A DNA stretch of 64,000 nt from Desulfonema magnum. GTDB taxonomy: Bacteria; Desulfobacterota; Desulfobacteria; Desulfobacterales; 4be13. The notes below the pieces were generated by a model. The model saw only the letters and a program-made list of their open reading frames with translations. It was not told the DNA's origin and did no database searches. This document shows positions 63,101-64,000 of the stretch, in pieces. The translations under genes and the position numbers were made by a program. Each line of letters opens with the position of its first letter. Position 1 is the first letter of the stretch. The stretch covers positions 4,051,633 to 4,115,632 of the forward strand of contig NZ_CP061800.1 of NCBI RefSeq assembly GCF_017377395.1, read 5' to 3'.

Positions 63101-64000
63101 GAGATTAGCAAAAATATCCAGACACTGATCTGCCACCTGTTTGGCAATTTCAGTGGTTCGATACTTGGCCATGGATATTTCAGCGACCACATGCTTTCCT
63201 TCTGTGTAATCCGATATCACCTTATCCACAAAGGCTCTTGCCATTTTCACCTCGGTGGTCATTTCTACCAATGCAAACTGTACCGTCTGAGACGCTGAGA
63301 TCGGCATTCCGGAGACAATGGTCTGTTTGCAGTAGGTCATGGTCGTTTCCACAAACCGCTCTGCAGCGGCCACGGCCATCATGGCACAGATGAGTCGCTC
63401 CTGCGGGAGCTTTTCCATGAGCATGGCAAATCCCGTCCCTTTTTGTCCCAGACGGTTCTTTGCGGGGATGCAGCAGTCAGAGAAAAATAGTTCTGCCGTG
63501 TCCTGGCTGTGCCATCCCATCTTTTTAAACGGCTTTCCTTTTTTGATCCCGGGAGTGTCAGTTTCCACAACATAAAGAGATATGGGGAAATTTCTGTTTT
63601 CCACAGAAGAATCCCGGGCAGCCAGGATCACGAGATCAGCATTGATCCCATTGGAAACAAAGGTCTTTGACCCGGTGATGATCACCTCGTCCCCCTGTTC
63701 TGTCGCGGTGGTTGTCATTCCGGCAATATCGCTGCCCGCGTCCGGTTCGGTGATAGCGATGGCAGTGATGATATCACCGGAAACACATCCGGGGAGGTAT
63801 TTATTTCTGATCTCTTCAGACGCGTATTTCTCAATGTACGGGACCACAATATCGCTGTGGAGATTTGGAATCAGCCCGTACTGATTCGTTCTGGCCATCT
63901 CCTCGATGACGATCAGTGAATAAAAAAAATCACCTCCTGCCCCCCCGTATTTCGGAGAGAGGGAAGGACACAGAAATCCCCCCTGTCCCATCTTTTTCCA
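60116..64000 (-). CDS. NRPS hybrid: acyl-CoA dehydrogenase, half condensation, Phe-type adenylation with inserted PilZ, carrier (5' partial)
   Basis: The gene runs off the right edge; the visible part is about 1294 codons. Residues (from the first Met in view) 1-335 are an acyl-CoA dehydrogenase ('LYVVETDTPGIKKGKPFKKM', 'MPIFGGTNEIMKLVAAELLG'). Residues 345-575 are the C-terminal half of a condensation domain with no HHxxxDG. Residues 585-1030 and 1135-1180 form an adenylation domain (A3 TSGSTGKPKG 738-747, A10 PNGKVDR 1168-1174) whose pocket reads D-A-W-T-I-A-A-V-C, a phenylalanine code. A PilZ domain (about 1036-1126, DISAGG at 1054-1059, 'RRVGVEFELL') is spliced into its small subdomain. 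The carrier has LGQHSL (Ser1228). The stop codon is the end of a MITE. Confidence 0.88.
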   Translation of the reverse strand, partial: WKKMGQGGFLCPSLSPKYGGAGGDFFYSLIVIEEMARTNQYGLIPNLHSDIVVPYIEKYASEEIRNKYLPGCVSGDIITAIAITEPDAGSDIAGMTTTATEQGDEVIITGSKTFVSNGINADLVILAARDSSVENRNFPISLYVVETDTPGIKKGKPFKKMGWHSQDTAELFFSDCCIPAKNRLGQKGTGFAMLMEKLPQERLICAMMAVAAAERFVETTMTYCKQTIVSGMPISASQTVQFALVEMTTEVKMARAFVDKVISDYTEGKHVVAEISMAKYRTTEIAKQVADQCLDIFANLGMLEKCPIARGFRDVRLMPIFGGTNEIMKLVAAELLGLTEEHISFEQFPEPHVNYWKSQLANIPALLELPADRPRPPVRTFRYAAEHFHLHPDLAMRLKKLSEDSDVSLSVMLMTVFLTLLSRYTGQEDIVVAMPVPNNTLALRVDLSGNPDVRELLNRVREVTQNAYDHRELPFEKLAEILQQDQTSLSQIIFALRDISEDIESLSGAFDLALILEDTESGLSGTFKYDTELFDAASVIRAAGHFETLSEGVTANPNQAISQLPLLTETERHQLLVEWNDTRTEYPDDKCVHQLFEAHAEQNPDAVAVVFEDKHLSYGELNARANQIAHYLGSLGVEPEVLVGICAERSFEMIAGIMGVLKAGGAYVPLDPAYPQDRLAFMLSDARIQILLTQEKLLGNLSEHTANVICLDKDWDVISQENMENPVTRVTPENLAYVIYTSGSTGKPKGVLLIHRGLCNLSSAQIQMFNLQSDSCVLQFSSFSFDASVWEIVMALCSGARLCLGTSESLLPGPGLTRLLNQQSVTHVTFPPSALAFQPGEAFPDLRNIIVAGEACPPDLIARWSEDRCFINAYGPSEATVCAVATECLEGDQKPPIGRPIANTRIYILDSCLQPVPVGVPGELHISGIALARGYLNRPELTAEKFISDPFGDAPEDRLYKTGDLARYLPDGTIDFLGRIDHQVKVRGFRIELGEIEGVLSLHSNVNQAAVIVRDDKPGDKRLVAYIVPEVTPDRIPYQTLCTAEFEQKWIKVRTEDISAGGVCLTGVPDTFVKGKPVRLGLVLPGKSEEYWLRGKIRWRQARRVGVEFELLPAEETLIQQSMTYLLRSRNILKLLQRTASGQLREYLNQKLPHYMIPSGFVFLNALPLTPNGKVDRRALPVPDTFQMAEKGNFIAPRTPTEEIIASVSAEVMNLEQISIHDNFIELGQHSLMAVQIHSRLRDRFKVELPLTCLFESPTVARLAKLVDETLQKGQKVKTPPPIRAVPRTRNSGN

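Overview
The window looks like a chromosome segment of a strictly anaerobic, Gram-negative bacterium, most likely a sulfate-reducing Desulfobacterota of the Desulfonema/Desulfobacteraceae kind. This is inferred from an electron-transfer flavoprotein pair, outer-membrane systems (TonB receptor, RND exporter, beta-barrel), two chemoreceptors, a contractile injection system, and a very high load of short palindromic repeats, MITE-like elements and IS copies. No rRNA, tRNA or CRISPR array was seen.

Region 1 (about 1-20,200, minus strand) is an extracellular contractile injection system (eCIS, Afp/PVC/MAC-like). In transcription order it has: sheath, three paralogous tube proteins, a zinc-ribbon baseplate-like protein, a long charged low-complexity protein, the DUF4255 terminator, an unrecognised protein, a two-domain AAA ATPase, a small protein, a DUF4157 (HExxH) protein, a CIS tube-cap protein, a LysM protein, a gpD-like hub, a gpV/gp5-like spike, gp25, and a giant baseplate J protein carrying a LamG-like domain. 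A strong sigma-70 promoter lies about 380 nt upstream of the sheath. A fossil toxin-antitoxin cluster, itself split by a MITE, is lodged between the spike and gp25 genes. Intergenic gaps hold degenerate 9-bp repeats. Tail-fibre and tape-measure genes, if present, lie beyond the left edge.

Region 2 (20,200-29,300) has a transposase remnant, then an envelope export cluster (MMPL/RND pump, LolA-like periplasmic protein, outer-membrane beta-barrel), then a MarR regulator with a flavodoxin, and an isoprenylcysteine-methyltransferase-like membrane protein. Region 3 (29,300-37,700) is a mobile-element battleground: a chemoreceptor, an ABC substrate-binding gene broken by both an 88-bp MITE and an ISAzo13-like IS, a methyltransferase, a heptanucleotide repeat block, and an IS4-family element with a 9-bp target duplication in the last codons of a PHP-domain gene. 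Region 4 (37,700-44,040) is mostly housekeeping: a STAS-like protein, etfB-etfA, yidD, a five-S1-domain protein and a MarR regulator, with a 56-bp tandem repeat block.

Region 5 (45,167-51,040) is the most novel-looking part: an orphan three-gene RAMP module. It comprises a 1073-aa fusion of several Cas7/RAMP-like units with a helical middle, a zinc-binding protein of unknown family, and a protein with a Cas6-type C-terminal glycine-rich motif. Cas10, adaptation genes and a CRISPR array are all absent. A second chemoreceptor and a TonB-dependent receptor follow.

Region 6 (55,388-64,000, minus strand) is a small nonribosomal peptide synthetase locus. One protein fuses an acyl-CoA dehydrogenase, a half condensation domain, a Phe-type adenylation domain with a PilZ domain inserted in its C-terminal part, and a carrier domain. 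The next encodes C-A(Thr-type)-PCP-epimerase-like, but is split by a frameshift in the adenylation domain, and its epimerase active-site motif is degenerate.
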